Assembly (NCBI GenBank): GCA_032718475.1
Contig: JAUCBJ010004657.1
Span: 1-54,580, forward strand
Source: Nemertoderma westbladi
Lineage: Eukaryota; Xenacoelomorpha; Nemertodermatida; Nemertodermatidae
Length of the DNA: 54,580 nucleotides
Direction of reading: 5' to 3'
The notes under the pieces: generated by a model
Database searches by the model: none
What the model was told of the DNA's origin: nothing
The model's input: only the letters and a program-made list of their open reading frames with translations
Translations under genes and position numbers: made by a program
Shown: positions 8,862 to 21,300 of the stretch, in pieces
Numbering within the stretch: position 1 is the stretch's first letter
Layout: every line of letters starts with the position of its first letter

Positions 8862-11800
8862 TGAAGAATGGTGAATCTGAGGCAAGTCACAAGACTAGCC
8901 TCAGTAAACACCCTAATACTCGGGTCCCCAATGCGACAAGGTGAGCTGACAGCCTTGGCAGATAAGCTTTCTCTTAGCGCAGTGGGTGTTCAAGAGCACC
9001 GAATGCAGACTGGACAGACTGATGAGGTTCTGATTAAGGACATGGGGGGCGGTTGGCGACTCGCCCTCGCATCAGCAGATGATAGTGGCAATGGTGGAAT
9101 TGGTCTATTGATGAATCCAATTGCACATGCAGCATTGGACAAAATAGACCAAATCTCTAACCGCATCATCCGTTGCCACTTCTCATGTTCTGGAAGACTG
9201 GCTAAGAAGTTTCCTAAGGTGGTTCTGATTGTGTGCTACTCTCCAACTAGTGGTGCCCCTGTAGAGGAGGTGGAAAATTTCTACCACAATCTACAAGCAG
9301 CTACTGATGGAGTGAGTGGATCAGCATGCATTCTTAACATTCCTGGGAGACTTTAATGCAAGTCTGCATCAATCACCTACATCGCCCTGGGTCTATAGCA
9401 ATAGTGTTAACCGAAATTCTGTCCAACTTCAGGATTTTATCTCTGGAAATGGATTGTTTTCGGCTGGAACCCAGTTCAAGAAGCGAACTGGAAAGCTATG
9501 GACTCATAGTGGACCCAGTGGTCACAAGTCCCAGATAGACCATATTCTGTTTCGTAGGAAATACAGGAGCTCTATACAAGACTGTAATGCATTTACACTT
9601 CGACCCTTCTCCAGTAATCACCGCCTTATTGTGGCCAAGGTAAGACTTAGTCTGCGTGCTAGCAGAACAACGAAATCTGCCTTGCCGCGGCATGACTGGT
9701 CCTCTCTGTTGCAACAGCCACGTGTGAGATCCAGCTTCACACTACAGCTGAGCAACAGGTATGAGGCTCTTGCCTCTGAGGCGGCAGATCACTGTGAGGG
9801 CTATACTGCCTTTACAGAAGCAGTTAAGTTAGCAGCTGCAGAAACAGTTCCTGTATACCCTCGAAACAGGAAAAGGGTCCCCTGGACTGACAACAAAATT
9901 CAAAAGTGCCGAAATGACTTTCATAAGGCGCAGAAAGAGTCCCGACTCAAACAGACTACAGCGGCCAAGAATGCAGTTAGGGCTGCATCTAGGTCCCTGA
10001 ACAGGCAGTACTCTGCTAATCTACAGGAGCTAATAAACCAACAGGTTGATGCCATCAATGATGCTGACGACAGCAGGCAATCATCCCAGGCATGGAAATC
10101 GATCAATCTGCTTACTGGGCGGAAAAGCCAACTAACCACCAAGGTTAAGGCTGAATCACCAGCCGATCTCCTCAATGGTTGGAAAGCCCACTTTGAAAAG
10201 CTCCTCAATAATGACAGGGTATTGCCTGATAACTTTATAGAAGTAAAAGTGTCTGAGTCTGTACTCCCAGATATTCCCATTGGCGATATCTCCTTTGTAG
10301 AAGTGAAGGCTGCTACAAAGAGCATTAAGACCAATCGTGCCAGTGGTGTAGATGGTGTTCCCCCTGAGGTCTTTAAAATACCTGAGTGTTTAAAGCTCAT
10401 CTATCCCATCATAGTAGACATGTACCGTACAACAAGAGTCCCACAAGAAATGAAAACAAATAAGTTGGTGCCAGTTCCCAAGAAGGGCAACCTAACACTC
10501 TATGGTTATTTTCGGGGAATCTCAATGATCTCGATTGCTGCAAAGCTATACAATAGGATTCTATTAAATCGCATCAGGGATCCCATTGAGAGACTGCTCC
10601 GTGGAAATCAGAATGGGTTCCGTAAAGGTCGTGGGACCATGGAGCCCATTTTGGCACTTAGAAGGATAATTGAAGGGTTATCAAAAAAGAAAGACAGGCA
10701 TCTGGCTGTTATCTTTGTTGACTTCTTCAAGGCCTTTGATTCAGTATCTCGCTCACGTATGTTCAGCATACTTTCATTATATGGGATTCCTGATGAAATT
10801 ATTGCAGCAATCAGATCAGTATACGATGGTTCAACAACATTTGTGTCTACTTTTGACGGTGACACAGAACCATTTGAAGTGTTATGGGGCGTCCTCCAAG
10901 GAGACACACTTGCACCATTCTTGTTCATTATTGTGGTTGACTATGTTCTACGCATGTCCTTAGATCATTATAATGATGATGGGGTGATGATAACTCCACC
11001 TACTGGCTCCAGAAGTCGAGGAAATCCTGCCAAGTACCTAACTGATCTAGACTTTGCTGATGACTTAGGAGTACTCTCAGAATCATTAGAGGGAGCCCAA
11101 CGGCTCCTCAGCTCATTAGAACATGCTGCTTCTAGTGTTGGTCTTTTTATTAACTCCAGAAAGACCAAAGTTCTGACAGTTAACTTTGAAAGTCCTCAGC
11201 AAGTCTCTGATCGGATGAGCATAAGCTCAAAGGATGGTATGCTTGAGCATGTGGACGACTTCTGTTACCTGGGATCATGGATCCGGAAGTCAGGTGAGGA
11301 CCTTCGAATACGTAAGGGAAAGGCATGGGCAGCCTTGAATAGGCTTTCCAGGATTTGGAAGTCACCGAGAATTAATCGGAAACTTAAGGTCCGATTATTT
11401 AGAGCAGCAGTAGTTCCAGTACTCCTCTACGGGAGTCCATGCTGGGCTCTAACTGCTGAGGACACCAAATCTCTGGATGGCACATTCACAAGAATGCTAC
11501 GCCGGGTTCATTGTGTCAAGTACAATGCACACATCTCCAACCAGACACTATATAACATTGGAGGTGTCTCATTGGTTCCCCCAAGCTTGACACTAGAACA
11601 AAATCGCCTCCGCTTTGCAGGACATTGCTTTCGCCGTGAGGACCAGCCAGTGCATAATCTTGTACTTTGGCAGCCTCATGGAGTGAATAAGCATGGTGGA
11701 CAGCCCATGACTTTCTTGAGACGCATCTTAAAGGACACTGGCCTTAAAGATGCGGATGATCTAGCAAATGTCATGGGTGATAGGGAGTTGTGGCGGTGCA

Positions 11801-11876
11801 ATTTTGTTGACAAGCCGGCACAGCATTCTTAAAAATGCAGCTGCAATGCAGCATGCCGATCCTAGTAGTAGTAGTA
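8862..11876 (+). mobile_element. LINE-A: APE-type non-LTR retrotransposon
   Basis: A 3,015-bp element encoding endonuclease and reverse transcriptase and ending in a (tag)n tail (11861-11876), followed at once by the right copy of the flanking repeat. The protein starts near the endonuclease N-terminus, so any 5' UTR or ORF1 is missing; it may be slightly 5'-truncated. The near-identical flanks point to a recent insertion. Older fragments of the same family lie at 40160-40690 and 53830-54060. Confidence 0.85.
8868..11832 (+). CDS. LINE-A endonuclease-reverse transcriptase, one frameshift
   Basis: The endonuclease nicks target DNA and the reverse transcriptase copies the element RNA onto it. 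The frame 8868-9356 carries the N-terminal APE part (VGVQEHR with the catalytic Glu, GIGLLMNP, VCYSPTSGAP). The frame 9316-11832 carries the rest: FLGDFNA, SQIDHILF and SNHRLIVAK complete the APE domain. The reverse transcriptase follows with VPKKGN, GFRKGRG, IFVDFFKAFDSV, LQGDTLAPFLF and a catalytic box FADD instead of the common YADD. A C-terminal region contains LYGSPCWALT and FAGHCFRRED. The frames overlap at 9316-9356, so a single small indel near 9330-9345 separates two halves of one protein of about 985 residues. Apart from that indel the coding sequence is intact. Confidence 0.9.
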
Positions 11877-12035
11877 GGGGGGATGGGGGGGGGGGGGGGG
11901 GGGGGGATAAAGGCTCATCTAGCGGTTTATTTTATTGTTGTTAGTTACGTCAGTGGCGTATTTGAGTTTCGGTCAAGGCGTAAGATAAATCATGATGGTG
12001 AAAATGTATAAACTTTCTAAAATGATGTTGAAAAA
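11877..12035. repeat. Right copy of the flanking direct repeat of LINE-A
   Basis: Matches 8711-8861 with one substitution and eight extra G in the poly-G tract. Confidence 0.85.
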
Positions 12036-12783
12036 CGCAAAGGTACAGTATGAAAGCAGATAATATGACATCTATGAAGGGGGGGGGTGGCATATGATGG
12101 CATTATAATTGGAGAGGATATTGTGGATGTTAATATAGTTCCTAATAGGAATATTGATTATATAAGTGAATGGAATGTACATAACAAGGAAGACAGACAA
12201 TGCGAGCGGAAATGATTTAAGCAATGTTGAGAGTTTGCACATTTAACCGCCTTTACGTTCTAATGATAAAATATGTCGATTTTTCCCCTCAAGGGCCAAG
12301 AAAATTAAATTTGATCGCACCATAAAAAAAATAAAGTGGATAACTATTGCAACTTATCCTAAACCCCTAAAGGCGGCATAATGCCGCTGTAAGTAGTGTT
12401 TAAAGAAAGGTGATTGATAAACTTGTTGTTCGCTTTATTTCCTAATTGCCTATATCCTACAACTGAACTACTTGATAAAATACTGTTTGCAATTTTGCAA
12501 TACTTGGTAGATTGCCTGACCCCGTATGCAAGCACACACCAACTAATCCCTAGCCACCTATTGGATTATTGTGTGTCGAGATTGTCTGGGGTTTGTAAAT
12601 ATCCCCCCCCCCCCCCCACCCCCATATGGTGGGGATGGTGCCACACAGACACGAAACCTCCACCTTCAAAAATATTCATTCAACCCCAGACAGCTAATCA
12701 CATAACCAAACACAAACTCCCACCTGCCTATCCTATTAGATTATTTCACTACCTCTTTTACATTATTTCATTATCCCCATTAG
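12036..12783. other. Upstream flank or intron of the coiled-coil gene
   Basis: No exon recognised. The stretch 12096-12215 is open and reads plausibly (GEDIVDV..VPNRNIDYISEW) but ends at a stop with no splice donor, so it may be a relic. A 15-base C tract is at 12603-12617. A polypyrimidine-rich acceptor ending ccccattag precedes 12784. Confidence 0.4.
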
Positions 12784-14605
12784 ATTCGATAAGAATGAAT
12801 TGAACGGACTGTTGGCTGGTCTCGGCCACTCTGTTATGGATCGGGAGCGGTTGAACTACGAGAGTTACAGTGTCTACTACGAGAACCTACTCAAGACCCA
12901 CCATCAGCTGTTGTACAAACGAGAACGGGATGTGGAGCAACTGAAGAGGTTGATGGAGGATGTGCACAACAGTGCTTGGATAGACGTAGAGACAAGGGTG
13001 GCAGAGGAAACCAAAAATAAGTTGTTGGAGATTAGCGCTCTACGTGCCAAGGTGAGTCGATTGGATTACAAATACTAAAATAAATAAATCATTGGAGAAA
13101 GTTTCTAACTTAAATAACCCGGGTGTGGGTATCCGCAATGACTCATGTAAAGGTAATATTTTTTAAAATAAGAAATAGATTAATTTTTATTAACTTTATA
13201 TTGCTTATAAATATTTATTTTATATTAAGTGCATTCGTTGCTAGCATATCATATCATATCATATCAATTCTATTCTATTTTTAATTTCAATTGCCAGAAG
13301 TAGGAAAAATGGAAAGTTAGACATTATAGTAAAACTAATATAGAACCTTATGTTTCGTTTTAATTAAAATTAAATTTGATTAATTTAATATACGCAAGTA
13401 CATTGGTATTAATATTTAAAAAAGGTATTAAAATATTTAATATTAATTAAAATTAGTTTGATTAATGGTTCTGAATAATTATTGTAATTTCAGGCAGTTG
13501 AATTGACGGAAGATATAAGTAACTCAGAGAAAGAGATTCGGGAGAAAGTTAAACTGGAATACAACGACCTCGTTCAGGATATATTTGCAACCACTTACGA
13601 TTTGAAGGGGAGGTAATGCAATCTTATTGATACCTACTGTAGCACATTATTGTATTGGTGCATTGTAACATTATATCTAACAGTAGTGGACGATAGTCGT
13701 GTCTGTTACTATTTCAAAATATCGGACATTTAGAAGTCCTTTTTGATTAAAGTATTATTTGTTTTAAAAATAAAAGTCAAACTGGAGCATATCGATTTAA
13801 TGCCGGACAATTTTTATGACATGTTTAGAGTTGCAATATCTGCGTTGCGACAGGCGATAATAACTGTCGCAAGAAAGCAACCTGGTCTGTATTCCGCTGT
13901 ACCTAACATAAGTCTCAATTATTGTAGTAAAATAAAGAGCATGTTATATAAAGTACAGCGTAGAGTTTTTATTGATATATAAAGTGACCAATTACCGGTT
14001 AATACCAACTTTAGATATGTCGGCGTGAATAAATATTTTAAGTCGGTTTTGGACAGCAGGATTCTCTCATTCTACTCGCGTTCTCATCCCAATTAGATTC
14101 GACGAGTTTCGCTGTAATCTTTACGACGATATCTCCGAAGGAATCCAAGAAGTTCGTGAGGAGGCCTTCCTCACGATGAAAGATCTTCGGCACAAGTTCG
14201 CCTTGGACGAGAACATCGAGTCGAATACAGTCGATATCAGTCACAGAAGAGCCTCGGAATTACAAGAGCTAAGGAAAGATAACAACGACTTAGGGAGGTA
14301 GGTTTCGTTGCCTTTTACTGCATTCCAACACGGTGCCACTGTAAGTCAGTGTTTATATTCACACTCAGTGATACAAATAGTTCGACCTACAATTTTAAAT
14401 TTTTTTAGGTTAATGATGAAACTGAAATCATTGGATGTATGGAAACACGCGAAGACAGTAGAGGTAACAGAAAGACTAATTGGGGATTGGAAACATCAAG
14501 CAATTAGGAACAAAAGGGGCACCGTTACTATAAGAATGTCTGCAGAGCAAGAAATATTATTACTGAGGTAAGTTTAAACAGGAGGTGCGACTTGAATGAA
14601 TGTCA

Positions 14606-14641
<36 letters not shown>

Positions 14642-15371
14642 TCTGACGCAATCTAAGTTCAGCTGTACCCAGTTGATTACTAACCTGTTCTAGTCTAGTG
14701 ACTTTAGTTTATTGTTTTGGTTAAAATAACGTGCCCTTGTAATCTGCTCCTTTCTCTTAAATCATAATTTCACATTTAGACGAGTGATTAATTCTCAAAG
14801 ATTGTGTTTGCGCCAAGCACCCCCCCCCCCCCCCCCCCCCCCCCCCGGTCTCATAAATATATTCTATATATTATAATATATATTTATTTTATTATAATAT
14901 ATTCTCCGCCATCCTTCTAGTATTTATTTCACCTTTACAGACAACAGATTACTTGTTTAAAAGAAGTGGTTAAACATTCAGAGAAGGAATGCGAGCATTT
15001 ACGGGGAGAATTAGAGAAAATCAGAAAAGACAAACAACATAAAGATGAAATGGTTCGTTTGTATCAATATTAGTAAGATTGTTTAACCTGGAATCGTATG
15101 AATAATGATGAGAATTTCAATTCTTTAATTTGGGTTATATATAATATTTATTTCATTAAGACATGTATTCTTTCTGTATTTAATTCTAGACAATTGTTGA
15201 TAGCATGCAGTTCCATAGCGCCTTCAAGCGGATCGATGTTGAACAAGTAATGGCAGAATTAGCCGAGAGGGAAAGTCAAATATTTGAGTTGATAAAACAA
15301 CAAGAGTCTGATACCCAACATACCATAGCAGTACAAAGGAGAACACAGGAAGATATAGGGAGTGTTAAAAG
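12784..15371 (+). CDS. Coiled-coil gene, exons 1-6 cluster
   Basis: Exon 1 (FDKNELNGLLAGLGHS... to ISALRAK) uses donor gtgagt. Exon 2 (AVELTEDISNSEKEI... to TYDLKG) uses gtaatg. Exon 3 (FDEFRCNLYDDISEGI...) uses gtaggt. Exon 4 (LMMKLKSLDVWKHAK...) uses gtaagt. Exon 5 (QQITCLKEVVKHSEKE...) uses the weaker gttcgt. Exon 6 (TIVDSMQFHSAFKRI... to IGSVK) uses gtaggc. Introns 2, 3 and 4 contain small insertions and long G and C tracts but no whole LINE. Arg codons are split the same way (AG|A or AG|G) at several joins, which strengthens the model. Confidence 0.85.
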
Positions 15372-18300
15372 GTAGGCCAAGTAACACCTAGACGAGGTTT
15401 TAAAAGGGAGTCCAACTAACATAGTTGGAAGTGTAAAAATAAACATATTATTGGTGTTATGGGCGAATTAGTGGTTTCATAATATTATTATAATATGAGG
15501 TTGGGCACAGCTTTGCAAAATCGGCAACTTAGGTCCCCAGATCCTGCTACCATTATTGCAGTAATGTGGTACTACCTGTAGCTGTCAGCCTAGTAGGGCA
15601 GGCCCGATAAGCATAGCCCATTCATTATTTAGTTGATCAAGAGTGGGTTGGTTTTAGCCCTGTCAACTAAATAAGTGATTGAGGGCTATAGCGCCTAGGG
15701 CACCGGGATGTCCCCGGCGCTATAATATTGCCATAAATAAAATCATAAAAATCGACGCACATAACGCTTAAAATAATAGAGTAAGGGCACATAAAATAAT
15801 ACTATTTCTATTCGGTTGCCACAAGTAGACAATATGTGGATTTCAAGCCAATGATAGATAGTACACTAAATAAGCCATTCAATATGACATATTATGTGAT
15901 ATACATATAGAATCATAATTCAAAATTCAAATAAAGAAAAATAATAAATTTCGTGAATTGCTATTAACAAGCGACGTAGCACTGGCACTGTACCAAAACT
16001 TCTTCGCCGCCGATATACAAAACAAAAACGATACCGGTATATAGTTGTGAAATATGCTACGTTGACAACCAGTGTATAGATATACAGAATTCGATACCGG
16101 TATATAGATGTGAAATATGCTACGTTGGGACTGCACCAATAGCTTATTTGCCGCAGATATACAAAAAATCGATTTTACACGGGCACGGGCACCGACACCA
16201 GTATATAGATATACAGAATTCGACACCGGTATATAGATGTGAAATATGCTACGTTGGCACTGCACCAATAGCTTATTTGCCGCAGATATATTAAAAATCG
16301 ATTTTACACGTACACCAGTAAATAGATGTGAAAAATGCTGCGTATAGGAATTTAAAATATAATTATACATACCGGTATGCATTTCAAGCCAATGTTAGTA
16401 CTCGAAATAAACCATTCACTATTCTTTAGGCATTAAGATATTATTATGTGATATACATTTCAAAAATTCAAATCAAATTAAAATAAATTTCGTGAATTAA
16501 TTGTTATTAATCAAGCGACATAGCACTGGCACAAAAGATGTGAAAAATGCTACGTGTGGGGATTTAGAAATTCCTTTAATATCATTAATCTAGTGGATAT
16601 AGCGTAGTTTGTATTGTTCAAGAGTGATTGCGAGTACCAAGTGGTGAATTGATCCTTGGGGCTGATTTCCGCCGTCTGGGCCATTTTTGCGGTTTGACTA
16701 CAATGTTTGGTTGAATATGGGTGGACAGCAATGGATAACAAATTCGGATTATTATATCTCCACGCTGTGAAATTATATGATGCAAATATGTCTACTGAGG
16801 GTCCCACACAATGGTCACACAATGTACTACCAAAGAGAAAGGCTAGTTTGGGATTCTTTGTATTAAATAATCTGTATATTAATTGAAATTGATTCAATCT
16901 AAGCTGCAATTCCACGTCCATTCCAAATAGCTGATATATCACTTTGTTTGAAATTCTGTTATTCATTCCGATAATATGACGCATCGCTTTACGCAACTCC
17001 TTAGCTGTTTTGTCAATTTTTCCTGATGGTAGAGCAGCAGAGCCATATAGAATGCTCGATAGGCAAATTGTGTTCCAAACTAGTTTAGTTACATCCAGTG
17101 GGACTTCATTGATTGTTAGACCTCGGTGCGAGATCAGACCTACATTGCCCCAAATTTTTCCAATTACAAACTTTGATATTGTTTTGCCATCAGATGGGAG
17201 GGGAATGCCCATATATTTGCAACTTTTTTTTTATTGCAGTGTTTTATCCTTGAGGGTAAGCATGTCATTGGTGTTCGTAGTGCCTTTGGTGTTAATGGAC
17301 AGGAAGTGACACTTTGACTCATTTAATTTGAGGTTGTGATCTCTGAGATACTGTGAACAAATTTCCAGTAAACTAGTGAGGTGTGACTTCATGTTCGCCA
17401 GGATTATAATGTCATCAGCGTAGTTTATGGCGCAGAAAGAAATATCTTTAATGTGGATACCAAGGTTTGACTTTTCGAGCTGTTCGAATAGGTCTGTCAG
17501 ATAGAAATTGAACAGGAAAGGTGACAAGATACCACCCTGTCTCACTCCCTGTTGAATTGCAATTGGTTCACCTATAGTGTATCCCCCACAAGAAACATAT
17601 GCAGAAGATTGGTTGTAGTACGATTCTAAAGCGTTGATTATGTTTCCGTCTATATTGGTTTGTCTTAGTTTATGAAAGAGCTTGCTATGAGATATCATAT
17701 CAAAGGCACAGCTAAGATCCAAACTGAGTAGGTACATAGGAGATCCCTTCTTAGTAAATTTGTTGATGAGACTGGAAACGGCTTGATGGGCTATGTCTGA
17801 TCCTATGTGTGGTTTGTATCCTAGTTGCAGGTGATTTGGAGATATAGATGTTATTTCTTTCAAGATGGATAGTTCCCAGAGCTTTCCTAATGTAAGTGTA
17901 ACACTTATGTTCCTGAAGGATTGTTCTTGTGGAATAATACATTCTGTCTTTTGGAGTTTGGGCACGGGTGCAATGGTCCCAAGAGAGAAAATCTTTGGGC
18001 ATGCACCACTGTTAGAAATTTCTGCAAAAAGTTCTGCAATGAAGGAGCATAGAGTCTCCGTCCGCCCATATATGAGACATTCAGCATTTATCCCATATAG
18101 ATCACTAGTTTTACCAGTGTTTAGTTTACTAATTAGATTGTAGATTTCAGAGGGATTTACTGTATGTTGTTTGGTTGGGTTGCATTGGCCAGATTGTTTG
18201 GTTGGGTTGCATTGACCAGTTTGCTGAGCTGCAGAATACTTTTCGTTTTCGGGTAAAGATAAGCTGGTTTTGATGGTACTAAATATTTTGCTAAGGTGGA

Positions 18301-21300
18301 TATCAGAAACTGTATTTGTAACTCTTTTGGGCTTAATTTTCCTCCAGAAAGCGCTAGGATTGGTGCGGTTTGATGCCACAAGCGACTTCACATGACTTTT
18401 ATACTCAAACGATGGATTTTTATCTGATTGGTTATATGTTCTATATTTGACGAAAGAGGAGGGAATATTTGATCTGCAGGCATTTCCAATAGTTTTTACC
18501 ACGAGTTCTGCCTTACTATTGATGTCTTGGCTTGTATAATAAAGAAGATTCTGTTCTATTTCAGCACGGTAGGATTCTAATTGCTGTTTGGATGCTCTAT
18601 TAAAATTAAAACGAATATTTTTGTTTTTTGTCTTTCTCACCATTGCATGGTGTTTATTTGGATGAGTATTTAATGTGATCTCTGAGCGCACGGGTAGGTG
18701 TCTTGAAACATTGTTTTTGGTACAGTTGTAAATTACTCCACCTGTGAGATAGTTGTACCATGATGTAGGTATGAAGGTATGATCGATGTGGCTTTTTTTG
18801 TCTCCATCTTTGCACTGCATGAGATAAGTAAATCTGTTTCCATTCGTTTTTTGAGTCATGTCCGCAGCGATGAAGTTGTATTCTGATATAATTTTCTCAA
18901 GGAAGATGTCTCCAAACTTCGATGATTTGACAGCTCCTCTGGGCTGTAACTGCTGATCTCCCTTTATGACACCATTTATATCCCCCATAACAATTGGGGT
19001 TAGATTTTGGTTTAAACATTCATCAATGATCAGTCCTAGTTTCCCAACTTCTTTAAGATAATTAGATTCATCATCCTCTCTTCCACAGTTTGATGGCAAG
19101 TATACATTTAAAATTGCTATGTCTTCAGTAAACAAAGATCTGATGACAATGCCAGAAATTCGGTCAGAACCGGTTTTAAAACTTTTGCAATGCGTTATTA
19201 TGTGGGGCGAGCCACGAAGTGAGTGAGCCTTAGCGTAGTGGTACCTAATCAACCTGTCGTTCTGTCGTTCTGTCGCGTTCAATTTTAAACGTTAATAACT
19301 CGGCCAATCTTTGATGAAATCTATCCAAACTTGGTACACGTGTTGTTTGGCAAAAGTTTAGAAATTTTCCAAGTAGAATTTCCGTGTGGCCTTCGAGAAG
19401 CTAAGATAATAGCAGTTAATTAGTTAATTAAGTTGATTACGGTAAAAACACCATTTTCAACCTGCCTTTTAAAGGAAATTAATTGTTTTACAGTATAAGA
19501 TTTAAATAATTATACTTAAAAATTATACAGATGTAATCCACATACGCCATTCTATTATAGTTTTTAATTAGTTCAAGTGATTTGCTTTAATAATTGTGTC
19601 TTTAATTGATCTAAAGTAATTAAAACGGCGTAAAAAATTGATTCTCATTAAATACTGCTCATTTATTGGCCAACATGCTGGTACATAGATGGAAGGATGT
19701 GTGTTAAGGCAGCCAGTTGCTGGGAATGATTATTGGTCAAGTCTCTGCTGGTGTGGAGCTAGCTGGGAGTTGTGGCTGTAGACTAACCAGAGAGGAATTG
19801 TAATAGGCAACCAGTATTGCTATTCCAGCCCAGACAGCATTCTTTAAATCCAACATCCCAACATTGACTCTACTATAAGTGTTGTATTGCTATCTCAGGT
19901 AAATGACAGATATAATAACATAAATACCATCCATGGCATGGCTGGCTTCTGAAATAGTTTATTCCACAATGTATATGTCTGGTTATTTTTTAATTGAATT
20001 TTTGCAAAGTAGTAAAATTAATGTTCTTAAAAATAATATTATTATTTTATATGTAACCTAGGAAATTAGCTACATTTTTTCGCTGCAGCTTTAAGAGTGT
20101 ACATTGATTTAATATTATTTCAATACCCATATTACTACATCGGCATAAGATGCGTTGGCGTTGTATCACACATCTCCACATATCACACATCTCCACATAG
20201 ATGTATCAACAGTTACTCGCACAGTTTCGAAACTTCGCATAGTTATAACTGTATAAAGATCGTCAGTCTGCGTTTAGGAAAAATATTTTATGACAAAACA
20301 GGACAAGCGACGAGCGCAACGAGGCATATAATGAAGACGAGTACTGCGTTGACTAAATTATTATATAAACCACCTGGCTTCACATATTGATCGCATCCCT
20401 AGTTATTATTATTATAAAGATCGTCCTAGCCTGCGTTTAAGAAATATATTTAAATACAAAACAGGACGAACGCAAAGAGGCTTATAATGAAAACGAGTAC
20501 TGCGTTTATTATATTCCTATAAACCACCTGGCTTTGCATATTTAACGTGCGATTGGAAATAAGTTCGTGCTACCCTTCCGTGGGTGGTAGATGTCGCGGT
20601 TATGTATTGGTGGTTGGGAAGGGTGGGGGGGGGGGGGGGGGGGGGGGAGATTAAAAGGGGTGAACACGTACTGTCCCCCTTTCTTTGATTGATTGGTGGT
20701 GTGGGTAAATTTCTCAAAACCTGATTTTGTGATACAGTCGCTCAATTTTAATTTGTATCTAATAACTGGGCCTCGTGCTGCGCGAAGGCCCCACGAACGT
20801 GTCATTTCTTACATATATCGCCGTACCACCTTCGCCGCGAACTCTAGGTTTAGGCTTCAGCATTTCACTAGACACTGTATATGTCGGACATGAAAAATTG
20901 CTGTGTAATTTTCTCTGTGTAAAAAGCACATCTGATTGCAATGGCCCAAGCCAGTGTTCCTGGATGCACATGATTGATGGTTCCTGATTCTGTAAAATTT
21001 CTCCCAGGTATTTTGAATTTCTTGTGAAACCTTCACAGTTACAATGTAAGCATTTTTAACTTGTAAGGTTGATTTCTGGGGATGTTACTGCTCTCGGTTT
21101 TAACTGCTTTAAAAGTGATATCTCCTCTGTGGGTGTATCGGGTAGGGAGAGTCTCTTTTTGTCTGACAATATGGATAATTTTGATATCCATGGCTGTTAT
21201 ATGGTGGAGAAGTTGAAAGAGGAAAGTTCTGATAGGAATAAGGCAGCAGATTTCTCTGTAGGTTAGACGTGGTATTGATTGTTTTGTTACTTGTAGTTCG

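Larger units (their letters stand above)
19202..20794. mobile_element. GTGGGG-end DNA element, 1.6 kb, inserted in the LINE-B endonuclease
   Basis: The left end gtggggcgagccacgaagtg and the right end cctcgtgctgcgcgaaggcc|ccac match the two ends of the element at 44804-45317, including the gagccttagcg that follows. The LINE-B endonuclease is open on both sides and broken exactly here. No transposase is visible, so it is non-autonomous. The interior contains two direct copies of about 135 bp (20254-20391 and 20412-20543) and a G23 tract. A target duplication could not be defined. Confidence 0.75.

Noticed and set aside
12414-12803. ORF of 129 residues before exon 1 of the coiled-coil gene
   Set aside because: It crosses a poly-C tract and a good splice acceptor, and its composition is not protein-like.
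13743-13982. ORF of 79 residues between exons 2 and 3 of the coiled-coil gene
   Set aside because: The phases of exons 2 and 3 join perfectly without it, and it has no matching splice sites.
20097-20390. ORF of 97 residues inside the DNA element
   Set aside because: It overlaps one of the internal direct repeats and shows no transposase or other motif.
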